Source: Dactylorhiza incarnata (lineage: Eukaryota; Streptophyta; Magnoliopsida; Asparagales; Orchidaceae). Taken from it: DNA of 64,000 nucleotides. The notes under the pieces were generated by a model. That model had not been told where the DNA came from, searched no databases, and was given only the letters and a program-made list of their open reading frames with translations. Of this stretch, positions 44,481 through 54,871 are shown in pieces; positions within the stretch are counted from its first letter, which is position 1, and every line of letters starts with the position of its first letter. Where the stretch lies: contig JAWHQI010000019.1 of assembly GCA_033032865.1 (NCBI GenBank), positions 10,954,001 through 11,018,000 on the forward strand. Reading direction: 5' to 3'. The position numbers were made by a program, and so were the translations under genes.

Positions 44481-44825
44481 ATTTATCTTCGGTGGAGGAG
44501 GTATAGTCATGCGTGCAATTTCGCATCGAAATGTTGAAATAAATTTGAAAATATTTTTATGCAGTCATGTGTAATTTATCTTAACATTGTAAAATATCTC
44601 AAAATAGATCGTAGTCACAAATTTTAATTAATCCTTTTTTATAAAAAATTTGCGTTCAAATATTTGCTTTCAAATATTTGTGTTCTCACATGACAAATTT
44701 AAAATATATTATACGAGCAAGTTTGATATTAGCACTGCAAATTTGTCTATTCTCACCAATGGCTAATCGTAAACATTTATTTGAGGATTGGCTATACGCA
44801 AACAATATTTTTATTTAAACACCAA
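44481..44825. other. AT-rich unassigned sequence
   Basis: Nothing recognised beyond short repeats of 'caaatatttg'. Confidence 0.5.
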
Positions 44826-45130
44826 TATTTTTAGGCAATTGTTATTAGCACACCAATTTTGGCTATTCGCACACCAATTTCTATGAGTTATTACACTCCT
44901 TTTGAAAATACGTCTTCTCCATGCATTTTTAGGAAAAGTGTTCAACACGCGAGATCTACAATTTTCGTGTTGAACACTTTTCCTAAATATGCACGCACAA
45001 TGCGTATTGCGGTCCTGATCGTAACTATAGTGAATTTAACAAGACGTATTTTCAAAAGACACGTAATAACTCATAGAAATTGGTGTGCGAATAGCCAAAA
45101 CTAATTTGCTAATAACAATTGCCTATTTTT
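44826..45130. repeat. Foldback (inverted-repeat) element
   Basis: The left arm 'ttaggcaattgttattagcacacc' ... 'ggctattcgcacaccaattt' ... 'gagttattac' pairs with the right arm 'gtaataactc' ... 'aaattggtgtgcgaatagcc' ... 'aataacaattgcctat'. In the centre AGGAAAAGTGTTCAACACG pairs with CGTGTTGAACACTTTTCCT. The right arm has about 50 extra bases near 45000-45045. Confidence 0.85.
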
Positions 45131-45400
45131 ACTATAGTAGCGTTTATTTAAAATTGCAAACGCCATTTATTGGCTCCGGTTGTTTTGATAATAATAATAA
45201 TAATAATAAACTTAGGATCATAGATCGCCAGAGGAATTGATGATTTACACCATGATTTTACGGTAGTGGCGTTTATTTAAAAACGCAAAAGCCATTTATA
45301 GGCTAAGTTGTTTTGATGATAATAATAATTAAAAAAACTTACGATCATAGATCCCCGAAGAAACCTATGATTTATCGCTGTCGATTTATCAAAAAAAATG
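45131..45400. repeat. Two direct copies of a ~125-bp unit with ATT microsatellite
   Basis: TAGTAGCGTTTATTTAAAA...GTTTTGATAATAAT...GATCATAGATC (45135-45254) and TAGTGGCGTTTATTTAAAA...GTTTTGATGATAAT...GATCATAGATC (45264-45375). The GCGTTT-TTTAAAA-ACGC motifs resemble CACTA subterminal repeats such as those at 48650-48890. Confidence 0.75.
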
Positions 45401-45612
45401 GAGGGGCCGCTGGGGGGAGGGGGGGCGTCGGGTTCTACTCTGGTATGAAGCGGGAAAAAGGGGGGAGGGGGGAGGGGGGAGGGGGGAGGGGGAGGGAAGA
45501 GAAACAAAAAAAGGGGAAGGAGAAAAAAGAGGGGGAGGAGAAGGAAAGGGGGAGAGAGGAAGAGAAAAGAGGGAAAGGAAGAAAAAAAATTGAGGGAGGG
45601 AGAGAGTAATGT
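45401..45612. repeat. G/A-rich low-complexity tract
   Basis: Dense GGGGGA and GGGGAGG runs on the plus strand, then GAAA/GGAG. Several runs of four or more G could form G-quadruplexes. Confidence 0.9.
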
Positions 45613-46542
45613 TCTTTGCAGTGACAATTTTTATCACCATGGCAACAATTTGGATCTCTGCGGAGATCCAAATGGCTCTCCGCGGAGATCCAAATGATTT
45701 TCACCCGTACAAATACATTCGCTCAACTACGCTCACCCACGAACGGATATATAATTCAGATAGAATTTCAACGTACATAGACGCTCGCTGATAGCCGAGT
45801 GCATGTGTAATGCATATTCTAGTGAAAATTGCCTTGAAAAATACTCCAAATTGAGGAAAAAAATATTATGCTGAATAAATATTTGCATTCTATATTTTTT
45901 CAATTTCCAAATTTTCTAGTAGTAAAAAAATCAATCTTATCTTAACAACTGACACATTTTTTCTACTAAAAGTCAAAAATAATAATGCAATTTAAAGATC
46001 GAATTATTTGTGCCCATGGCCACAAAAGATCTTTCCTCCGTCTCCACTTCAACATCTTCACCTTTAACTCGGTCACCATGTTATCTTGATGGCATTCTGA
46101 AATATGTAATGATCGTCAATGCCTCACAAAATAATATTTTTGTTCCGACTCCCATCTGTTGCTTCCCCATCATCAAACTCTTTTTCATAATGGGAATGGG
46201 TAACTCTCCTATATATATATATATATATATATTTATTGAACATATGAATAACTAAAGTTGAACATAAAGAAATACATCTACCATTCTACACAACAATATA
46301 TAAAATATATCCATGCTTCATGAATTAAGATTTGAAAACAATTTGCAATGCAAGAATCCACTAGCACAAAGCCTATTATGAAAAGAGACTCCAACTTAGG
46401 CCTGTACAGCTCTAAAATTCACAGCACTATACGAATACTCATTCTCCAACCATGTCATCTCAAGAATACATCAAATTCAAGTAACATTTGATCACTAAAT
46501 ATAAGAATTTATATAATATATAACTACAAAACAAATATTATA
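45613..46542. other. Unassigned AT-rich sequence with hairpin and TA repeat
   Basis: A hairpin ATTTGGATCTC-TGCG-GAGATCCAAAT at about 45647-45672, and an (AT)n tract at 46210-46232. No gene recognised. Confidence 0.6.
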
Positions 46543-46630
46543 CACTACAAAATCATTAGACAAAATATATAGTCCCATACTTTTGACCAGACAACTATTA
46601 TTAGAACAAAATATATAGTCCCATAGTGTT

Positions 46631-46749
46631 CAAGGCCTGAAGCTGAATTATGGTGTCCTTTTCATGAGATGTGAAGTTGCCACGCTTGATTCGAGGCCTA
46701 AGGTAATTAGTCCATCTCAGCCTACAACTTTTACTGCATCTAATCAATC
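46631..46749 (-). pseudogene. R2R3-MYB exon fragment
   Basis: The minus strand, right after a good acceptor (TTGTCTGCTTGCAG), encodes [40 protein letters not shown]. This matches the second exon of plant R2R3-MYB factors ([27 protein letters not shown]): end of repeat 1, start of the DNA-binding repeat 2. Gly-to-Ser in RCGKS and Asp-to-Arg in LRPD are changes at very conserved positions. Homology stops after QLQAL, and a stop follows within about 12 codons. No first or third exon is found nearby, so it is a captured fragment. Confidence 0.85.
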
Positions 46750-47719
46750 CTGCAAGCAGACAACATTTGTTTCAAACATAAACACAAAAAAATATTATTT
46801 TTTTCTGCGAGAGAAAGGGATTGCCGCCAAGTAGAGGCAGTGTAACAGTTCAAAATTGATGTTTTCTCAAAGAATAGAGATTCCAGTATAACTAATGCAG
46901 TCGTGCATGTATAAAAAAATTTGATCTTGTTCTCAGAGAAAAGAGATTATATGAAAGGTGGTGCTGTAAATATGGCGTCAATATATCCGGCCGAAAGGTG
47001 ATCATCATTATCAAAACTCCAGTCCATTGGAATTCAATTTCTATTGCAGCAGGTATTTGCAAATGGTGTGTAATGAAAGAGTGAATTAAATATATAGCAA
47101 AAGAACAAGGGACAGAAATATAGCAGTTAAGAAGAATGAATCAAATGGGAAGTGAGCCTATTAGGGACAACCATTTAGGTGGCTAATAATTAATCACCCC
47201 ATATCCTAAACACAAAAACCTAGTTAGTTTCTGCATAACATACACAAATGCTGAAACAAACCATTATAACTCCTCCAATTACTTTTAGATTTCGTTAAAA
47301 CGTTTAAAATGTGTCATTGGGTCTGAAAATGTGAGGAATTTATAGGACTGATATCTGTTGAGGTCCTTTTACAGAACCCTCTATAGCAATAACTTGTGAA
47401 GTTTTAAAGGCTGTCACTCTTTCATTATATGAATACCTGGAAGAATGGAGACAGCCTTTAAATCCTTCTCCTTGATTTTTTTCATCATGCAACTATAATA
47501 AGCAACTTTTGCACATTAGCTCCTCTTTTCTTCCAACTCTTGCACCCATAAAACAAATCATTTAGTAAAGTTGAATCACAATGGAGAAATATAAAATGTT
47601 CAATAAAAATTTCTGATGTACAGATCTTAGACGGCTCCTAAATGTCCAGGTCAGGCTACTAAACTTAATGCATACAAGTTTTATTTCGTGCCAAAAAAGA
47701 GGGAAAACTTTACACATAC

Positions 47720-48096
47720 CACATTTGTTGCATCCTTGGTTGCTCTAAAACATCAAGAAGGCTGATTCATCTTAGCTCTTGGTGCAACACCATCTGTCAT
47801 TTCATTTTCAGAGTTAACATGAGGAAAAAGAATATCCAACAAAAGTGTCAAGAATAAAGCAGTGTTAAAGTGTGTATGTTAAATAAAAATTTGAACTGGT
47901 ACTACTCTACTATAGTGTTGCATAAAGAAAGAAATAAAATAAACCGCACATAAACATATTTACACTAATTTCATGAAATTTTGAATGAACCCTTACCTAT
48001 AACCATAAAAAGAAGCTTCCTTGGTCGCGCCATGACAAAAATCCTATCAATGAAATCAAAAATGCATTGCAAAACCTCATCGAAGCTTGTGGGAAC
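47720..48096 (-). pseudogene. XRN 5'-3' exoribonuclease fragment, two exons with intron
   Basis: Exon A (about 48096-47997) encodes VPTSFDEVLQCIFDFIDRIF then VMARPRKLLFMVI and ends at GTAAGG. Exon B (47793-47720) starts after ACAG with [10 protein letters not shown], then QPS, a TGA stop, FRATKDATNV, and ends at GTATGTG. Joined, the split codon G|AT gives the Asp of [24 protein letters not shown], the hallmark of the XRN N-terminal nuclease domain. The stop and lost RSRR residues make it dead. The retained intron shows it was copied as DNA, not from mRNA. Confidence 0.88.
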
Positions 48097-48605
48097 AGTT
48101 TTCTTGTAGTGATGGTCACCCTGCATCACAACAAATCCGGAAACAAAAAAAAGTCAATTACTATATAGGGAAAGCTAAATCACAAAAAAAAATGTGAGGA
48201 AAGCATCAAACGTTCTCTTCTTTTTGGTGCAAATGCTCTTATAATGGAAAACTGGTGACTATTTGAATTAACCACGTGATGGATTGAGAACCATATCATG
48301 GGATGACCAAACAAAACTACGAGGAATGGTGAGTGAACAGATTAAAAATCAAATTGCTAGTATCAATGAATTGCAATAAAAAAGTAAAGGTTGAAAACTA
48401 CCATAAACATTGACCTCATAGTCAGTGTAAGAGGAATTCACATCAAACAACTGTAAGAAGACTTACCATAATTGTTGTTAACTAAGGTGATTCAAACTGC
48501 ACATGAGAAAAAATATTTATTTTGATTTTGATAGTGCTTTGTTTTGAACAAACAAAGTAATTTTTTTCCGTCACCTTTTCGCTTGAAGAATTTAATACCA
48601 AGAAG

Positions 48606-48900
48606 CACTACAACAAAACGAGGCTACGACGACGTTTTTTGGGGCTTCTGGGGGGCGCTTTACGCCACTAAATCGCCATGAATGCGATGCCATTGAACTC
48701 CGCGGCGCTTTTTAAAAATTGCCGCGAATACAAGTAGGCATTCATGGCGCTTTAAAAAAAACGCCACCAAACTCAGCGGCATTTTAAAATCAAAACACTG
48801 CAGAGTTTGGTGGCTTTTTTTTTAAAACGCAGCTGATTTTTCGGCACCTTTTTTTAAAAAATGCCACTAATACTGCGACATTTAAAAAAAATTAAATTGA
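48606..48900 (+). mobile_element. CACTA transposon end with subterminal repeats
   Basis: CACTACAACAAAACG at 48606, followed within 300 bp by at least four short palindromic units of the form GGCG(C/T)TTT-TTAAAA-CGCC (48650, 48705, 48745, 48770, 48825, 48845). Terminal CACTA plus dense subterminal repeats is the structure of plant En/Spm-like elements. No matching TAGTG end is found to the right, so the element is truncated or solo. Confidence 0.6.
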
Positions 48901-49568
48901 AGATTTTCTTCTGTTGGGCAACATTCCAGCAACTCAAAACTATAAAATTTTATGACCAATCTATTGAAGAGTAATGCAAGCCATTGAAGCTTCTTAATTA
49001 CCTATCAAACTAATTTATTGAAGAATATACATCTACCATGCTGGAATTTGTTCCTTAGATCGGTTATAAAAAAATTCTGTTGGTGTTTTTGTAAAGATCG
49101 GTTATACAGCTGCCATTGATTTCCGAAGGCTATGCCTCATTACTCTAGTTCTGTTGCAACCAAAAAAAATTTGCAAAGTTGTTTGCTTTTTCACCACCAA
49201 GAGAAAAAATCGGAAACTAAATGCCCTCAGCATTGGAGTATTTCCATCACAACTGTGTCCCCCTATTGTTCATTGGGATCGAAAGCCTCAAGATAAAGAT
49301 AAAAATAAGTTTCCATCAAGTAACGATTGCCATAGGATGCTAGCACATTTCTATTTATAAAAAGTGGAGATTTTTTTATTTTCTCTAAACTTGTGATTTC
49401 GTACAGAATTCATCTTGTATTGCAAGTTTTCACTAAGGTTATTTAGAGGCATGAGTATAAGAGGTTGGCTTAATATACAGGGGATCATTCAAGATAGCAA
49501 AAAAAAAATATGAGGTGAGGAATGTTAAGTTGTGCCATAGATATTGTGTCGTGTAAGTATTGTATCAC
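48901..49568. other. Unassigned sequence
   Basis: A 68-codon plus-strand frame at 49154-49360 has no recognisable motif. Nothing else seen. Confidence 0.4.
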
Positions 49569-49796
49569 TAGGGCTCCATTTGGCACGGCGGTAGCGGCCA
49601 TAAACGCGGTGGTTATGAACCGTCGTTCGTCAACGCCCGACCTCACCTAAGGAACTTCATCCACTTTTATGTTCAAAAGCAGTTTTATTTTCTTGGTGGT
49701 GGTCATAACCATTATCATGCCAAACATACATTCTATGACGGTGGTGTTTTTGTCCAAACTCACAGGAGCAAAAAAAACCACGCCAAACGGAGCCTA
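49569..49796. mobile_element. MITE-like terminal-inverted-repeat element
   Basis: 228 bp, starting TAGGGCTCCATTTGGC and ending GCCAAACGGAGCCTA, inverted repeats of about 15 bp with two differences. No coding capacity. Shared TA at both edges may be the target duplication; superfamily uncertain. Confidence 0.7.
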
Positions 49797-51085
49797 GGTC
49801 TCGACAGAGGCTTAGAAACCATATTGTGGCACAAAAATATTTCTATAACTAGGGTTCATATATTTGTTCGACGTCTAAATTATTAAAATGAGCTCAGCAA
49901 TATGAAAGTGTATTGTTCTACAATGAAGAAAGAACAGAGCATGCGGTACATTCGACAAATTGGAGCCGACGAAGCTCAGCATGAATTTTTTTCCATAATT
50001 TGCAATGCCGCTCCATGACCATGAACATCTTATATCAATTTGGATATAAACGGTAACCATGACATTTTTTGTTAGAGCCCAATTAGGGTTAATGAGTATT
50101 GGTAAACCACATAGGGGTTACTCGTTACCATCAAACAATGAGAGCAATTACGCCTAAATCAAACAATGAGTGCAAGTATTTGAGAGTACTGAGAGAATGA
50201 CCAGCACCTTACCTCACAGGATTTTTCTCTTTCAACTCTGGTTTCCATGTCCCAATTCTCACATGCTGCATAACTCGACATTAACTAATGTGGCTGGCAC
50301 AACTTTGAAATAGATAAGAACTGAACTAAACAAGAAGCCTTCTAACATTATAAACTATGCTCTGTTAAATACTTCATAAAACAAAAAAAAACACATCTCA
50401 GTGCTTCAAGTAACTCAAAAGACTACCTTAAATGAGCTGAGAGAACTGCAGGCTCGAAGATCATTAATAAAAACAAAACCAAATTAATGGTACTGAATAT
50501 AAAAAATTTCAGGTGCTTCATTACTTTTGAGAAATCTTTTACCAAAAACAAGTCAGAAAAGGGACCTAAGATCTCTGCTCAAGTAATTTTCACCTTGAAT
50601 ATCAATTCTTAAGAAAAAGAAAAGTAGAACTACAAATGTCAAATATCAATTCAAGAGTGTTAGCATTGAAGATCCTTCTAGAACTGGAGTATATAGTTGG
50701 AGTCACCTTACCAGGAAGTAAACTACTTGGGCTAAAAGGTATAACAGAATCCTCATTGCCAGGTTGAGGATGGGTCGAGGGATTCATGGGCTCATATGGG
50801 GATTCAGTAAAGATGAACTGGGAATTAATTCTCTCTGCCGCCCTCCTCGCAGCCAAAAAATGGCCATAAAACCCAATCCCAAATATCGCTTGCACAACTT
50901 GGAAACCTGCAAAACCATCAAACTGCTCCTTTTTAACCTTGTCAAGAAATCGGAAGTCGAACGCCGCCAGAAATAGGATAGACGAACCTGCTCGCGAGTT
51001 GTCGACGCCGCCAAAAATCGGAAGGGAGAGTCGCCGACGTCGCCAGATATTGGGCTCGCCGGTCGTCGAGAAAGCCGACGTCGCT
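49797..51085. other. Unassigned, partly gene-like sequence
   Basis: The minus strand has splice-site-like flanks around 50215-50262 (acceptor-like GCAG and donor GTAAGG) and overlapping short frames at 50602-51014, but no domain I recognise. It may hold further captured or decayed exons. Confidence 0.3.
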
Positions 51086-51245
51086 AGAAATTAGAAGGAT
51101 AGAGAGCGGGGGAAGAGAGAGCGGGAGAGAGAGCGGGGGAGAGAGAGAGCGGGAGAGACAGCGGGGGAGAGAGAGAGCGGGGGAGAGAGAGAGAGAGCGG
51201 GCGAGAGAGAGCGGGGAGAGAGAGCGGGGGAGAGAGAGCTGGAGT

Positions 51246-51284
<39 letters not shown>

Positions 51285-51375
51285 AGAGAGAGAGAGCGGG
51301 AGTCGGGAGACAGAGCAGGAGAGAGAGAGAGAGCGCGGGGAGAGAGAGAGTGCGGGGGAGAGACTTGCATTATTT
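51086..51375. repeat. GA-rich microsatellite/minisatellite
   Basis: (GAGAGAGCGGG)n and pure (GA)n with interruptions. Minus-strand frames through it are Leu/Ser repeats without meaning. Confidence 0.95.
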
Positions 51376-52139
51376 AATACTATTCAGTCGTTTTCAGTGG
51401 ACCGAAGTGAGGCCCGACCGGGGGGGGAGGAGAGGTGGAGTAATTGAGAAGAGGAAAAGATAAAAAGGAAGGGAGTTAGATGAATTGTGAGATTTTGAAA
51501 TGTGAATTTAAAAAAATAATAAAGCTGGTTCTAATTAACTCTATAAATTCTTTTTGGTGCTTACATTAATAATTGTGCAATGTTTATCCATCTAAAGGGT
51601 TCAATTTCTTGATAGTGTTAGAAAAATAATATGAAGCGCATTAGGTCACAAACATGCAGAAAAATGAAATTAGAAGTTAAGCAACGTAATGTGGCCTATG
51701 CGAATATGATCGTCATGAACATAATTAATTAGCTCCAAAGATTTGATGTAGTAAAAAAATAATGTTCAATCACCTGTAAAATTTATGCGATCACTTTGAT
51801 ATGAAGATAACTAAAATAAAATATAGAAGTACGCTATAAAATTAAGTGCGAAAATAAAATAATTAAAATACGTATCATTTTTGGAGTCGACTTCATGTCG
51901 CATGACCGTCGACATCCTTAATAATGCACTTGTATTTCTCTGGATAAAATTTGTAGCACTTATTAAAGATTCAGGCATCCAAAATTAAGTGAAAGTTAAT
52001 TCGCTGTTGTTTGTCTCCGGTCAAGACAAATTCCTCCGTTTAGCCTTGGGAATCAAAATTTAATTTGACTTTCAATTTACCTTGTGCACGGAAACAAGAC
52101 AATATGTGCTGAAAACGCATGAAGGGATGAAGAAGATAA
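51376..52139. other. Unassigned AT-rich sequence
   Basis: No gene recognised. It could be the far end of the LTR whose start is at 52793, but no LTR end can be fixed. Confidence 0.35.
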
Positions 52140-52793
52140 ATAGTAGGTTGTTTGGCGTGGGCTCTCAGCCGCAAGCCTTCAGAAAATGCAGCGCCTGCTT
52201 TGTTCCTATTCTTTTCTCTTGGTGAAGATGGGGAGCACCGTCGAACAAAGAATCAAGAGGGAAAATCCTACTCTTCTCTTGAGTGGTCTCCAAGATCGGC
52301 AATGGCTTTTTCCTCCTTGTGCTGGGCTGAACAGAAGCAAAAATCACTCCTTCGGCTTCCTCACGATGGCAGTTCACGATCTTGAGGAGGAGTTACAGTA
52401 ACCGCAAGCGCCACTTCGCACTTGTTCACGCACGGATCAGAGAGAATAAAATAACCGGCTCTTTAATCCCTTTAATAGGAGAGGGTTGGAGAGAGAAAAA
52501 CAAAATGGTTAAATGCAGCCCAAGTTTTCTCTAATATTAAAATGTGTATGCCCGTTAAACTAAGTCGAACATGCAAATTTGAACCGATCGATACGAAACG
52601 TGCCAAGGGAAGACCAATGCTAGCGCAAATAAAATTCTGAAATCGTCTAGCCCGCCTATCAAGGGTTTCGACTATTCGTGCAAACCAATTTTGACGTACA
52701 CTCGCGGGAGATCTAAATAAACTCGTACTGACGTATACCTTTGATCGAGACGACTCAATTGAATTAGTCCACTCATAATTAGGAAATCTTACA
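52140..52793 (-). repeat. 3' LTR of a minus-strand copia element (left end uncertain)
   Basis: On the minus strand, AAGTGGGAGAA is followed by TGTAAGATTTCC at 52793, the normal polypurine-tract/LTR-start arrangement. The other LTR end and the duplication are not identified, so 52140 is a guess. Confidence 0.5.
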
Positions 52794-53459
52794 TTCTCCC
52801 ACTTGGACTATTTCAATCGTAATTTAGGTCGATCATAGATCAAATCACTCCACTTAATTAAGGGTACCATAATGAAGCTTGCACCTTGAGTTCTCCCCAC
52901 ACGTCAATCCGGTCCAACTGAAACCTTCACTCTGAATCATGGCGGCAACCAGATCATTATGCGACACGGGACCTTCCATGGTCACAAAAGTTTACAGATT
53001 CAATCGACATGGACACAGTGTGATCATAAATAGTCAAAACAACATACTGAAATGTGATCATGAATTGTTGTTTAACTTAGTGGTCAATTAATTTCTCTAC
53101 TGAATACACTAAAACATGCTTTTGAGAAATTCTTAATACTCAAAAGAGTATGTATATCTCTATTAAATAAATACCTTAGGATTTTATTAATGTGTCATGA
53201 GACATAAAAACAAGGCTTTATGAGTTAAATGAATGTCCTAGCCTTATGCTTGAAACTGACACTAGTTTCAAGGTTTGTTATGAATTGTGACGCATCATAT
53301 GAAGGTGTAAGTATTAGAGTTGAATGATACCACATATGAATATAAAATTTTTATGTTTGAATTCAAACAATATTTATTTGCAAAATTAATGCATATATAA
53401 AATTTGAAGTGCAAAATAAAATGACAGATACAAATTTATATTAAATAGAGCAATGAATA
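52794..53459 (-). other. 3' untranslated region of minus-strand copia element
   Basis: About 660 bp between the RNase H stop and the LTR start, with a purine tract at each end (TAGTGGGAGG at the stop, AAGTGGGAGAA at the LTR). No coding signal. Confidence 0.55.
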
Positions 53460-53469
53460 TAGCCTCCCA

Positions 53470-54871
53470 CTAATCAAGTATATCAATGGACTCAACAAGA
53501 CCCATACTGCAGGCATGTTTCTTAAAAATATTAGGTCGAAGTCCCTTGGTAAGTGGATCAGCTATCATATCATCTGTCCCAATGTGCTCCACAATGATGT
53601 CGCCTTTCTTAACCAATTCTTTCACGGTCAAGAACTTAATTTCCATGTGCTTAGACCCTGTGATACTTTTGTTGTTCATAGGGAACATTATAGCTGAAAT
53701 ATTATCACAGTATAACTGAATAGGTCTAGTAACTATATCAACAACCATCAATTCAGAAATGAAGTTCTTGAGCCAAACAACGTGAGTAGCTACGCCAAAA
53801 AGAGCAACGAACTCTGCATGCATGGTGGAAGAAGTAATCAGCGTCTGCTTGACGCTTTTCCAAGAAACAGCCCCTCCGACTAATTTAAAAATGTATCCTA
53901 AAGTTGACTTTCGATCAACCTCACAACCCGCAAAATTTGAGTCTGTATAGCCCACCAATTCTAGATTTTGCTCTTTACAGTGGACCAATTTAAAATCCTT
54001 TGTTCTCTTTAAATACCTCAATACCTTCTTAGCAGCCACCCAATGAGAAGGTCCTAGGTTCGACTGATATCTGCCTAGAAGTCCCACTACAAAGACAATG
54101 TCTGGTCTGGTGCAGACCTGAGCATACATTAAGCTACCTACTGCACTGGCATATGGTATATTCTTCAAGGACTCTCTCTCAATATCATTTCTGGGGCATT
54201 GTGTCAGACTTAACTTGTCACCCTTAATCACCGACACATCGCCAGCGTTACATTCGAGCATGCTAAATCTCTAAGGTACACGCTCAACGTAAGCCCTCTG
54301 AGAGAGTCCTAATGTATGGGGAGATCTGTCCCTAATGATCTCAATACCTAGAACAAAAGAAGCTTCTCCAAGATCCTTCATATCAAAATGTTTGGATAAC
54401 AACTGCTTAGATTCATGCAGAAGTTCCAAATCACTGCTTGCAAGCAAAATATCATCTAAATAGAGAATTAAGAAGATGAATTTGCTCCCGCTGATCTTGA
54501 GATATATGCAGCGGTCTACATTATTTTCAACAAAATCAAATGAAGTAACCACCTCATCAAACTTCAGATACCATTGTCTTGAGGCTTGCTTTAAACCATA
54601 TAGAGATTTATTGAGTTTGCACACAAGTTGGTTAGAATGGCCAGACTTAAATCTCTCAGGTTGTACCATATAGACTTCTTCATCAAGGTTGTCATTCAAG
54701 AATGCAGTTTTAACATCCATCTGATGTAGCTCCAAATTATAATGAGCTACAAGTGCCATAATGACTCTAAATGAGTCTTTAGATGAAATGAGAGAGAAAG
54801 TTTCGTGGTAATTGTTGGAAATTGCATTCACAATTACCTTGATTTGTGAGAAGTCACCCTTAAACTAAGAT
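53470..54871 (-). pseudogene. Copia RT and RNase H, 5'-truncated
   Basis: From about 54871 the minus strand has a decayed RT start (FKGDFSQIK, then NNYHETFSLISSKDSF), QMDVKTAFLNDNLDEEVYM, SLYGLKQASRQW, the catalytic box YLDD in LILYLDDILLASSD and MKDLGEASFVLGIEI. A stop near 54271 precedes CTRPDIVFVVGLLGRYQSN, the RNase H parts GYTDSNFAG, LITSSTMHAEFVAL, LYCDNISAI, and NIADPLTK-like MIADPLTKGLRP, ending at TAG 53470. Integrase, protease and gag are missing because the Sirevirus-like element starts at about 54872. Confidence 0.92.

Larger units (their letters stand above)
46543..48111 (-). mobile_element. Candidate CACTA-type element carrying MYB and XRN gene pieces
   Basis: The left end is CACTACAAAATC at 46543; the right end is TTTTCTTGTAGTG at 48099-48111, the complement of CACTACAAGAAAA, a common plant CACTA terminus. 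The 3-bp flanks are ata (46540-46542) and atg (48112-48114), two of three identical. No transposase is present. Inside lie 119 bp of an R2R3-MYB exon and two XRN exons with their intron, all on the minus strand. Two unrelated, intron-containing gene pieces between transposon ends is the pattern of a gene-capturing (Pack-type) element. The weak points are the short terminal match, imperfect flanks and absence of clear subterminal repeats on the right. Confidence 0.5.

Noticed and set aside
45264..45270. TAGTGGCG as the right end of a CACTA element starting at 48606
   Set aside because: It lies to the left of the CACTA end and points the wrong way; it cannot pair as a terminus of that element.
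47380..47460. Possible exon with donor-like GTATTC
   Set aside because: The segment is an imperfect hairpin (AAGGCTGTC...GACAGCCTT) with no protein similarity I can recognise.
50942..51370. Leu/Ser/Pro-rich 142-codon frame
   Set aside because: Translation of the GA microsatellite.
53486..53719. Plus-strand frame opposite copia RNase H
   Set aside because: Antisense shadow of the conserved minus-strand RNase H.
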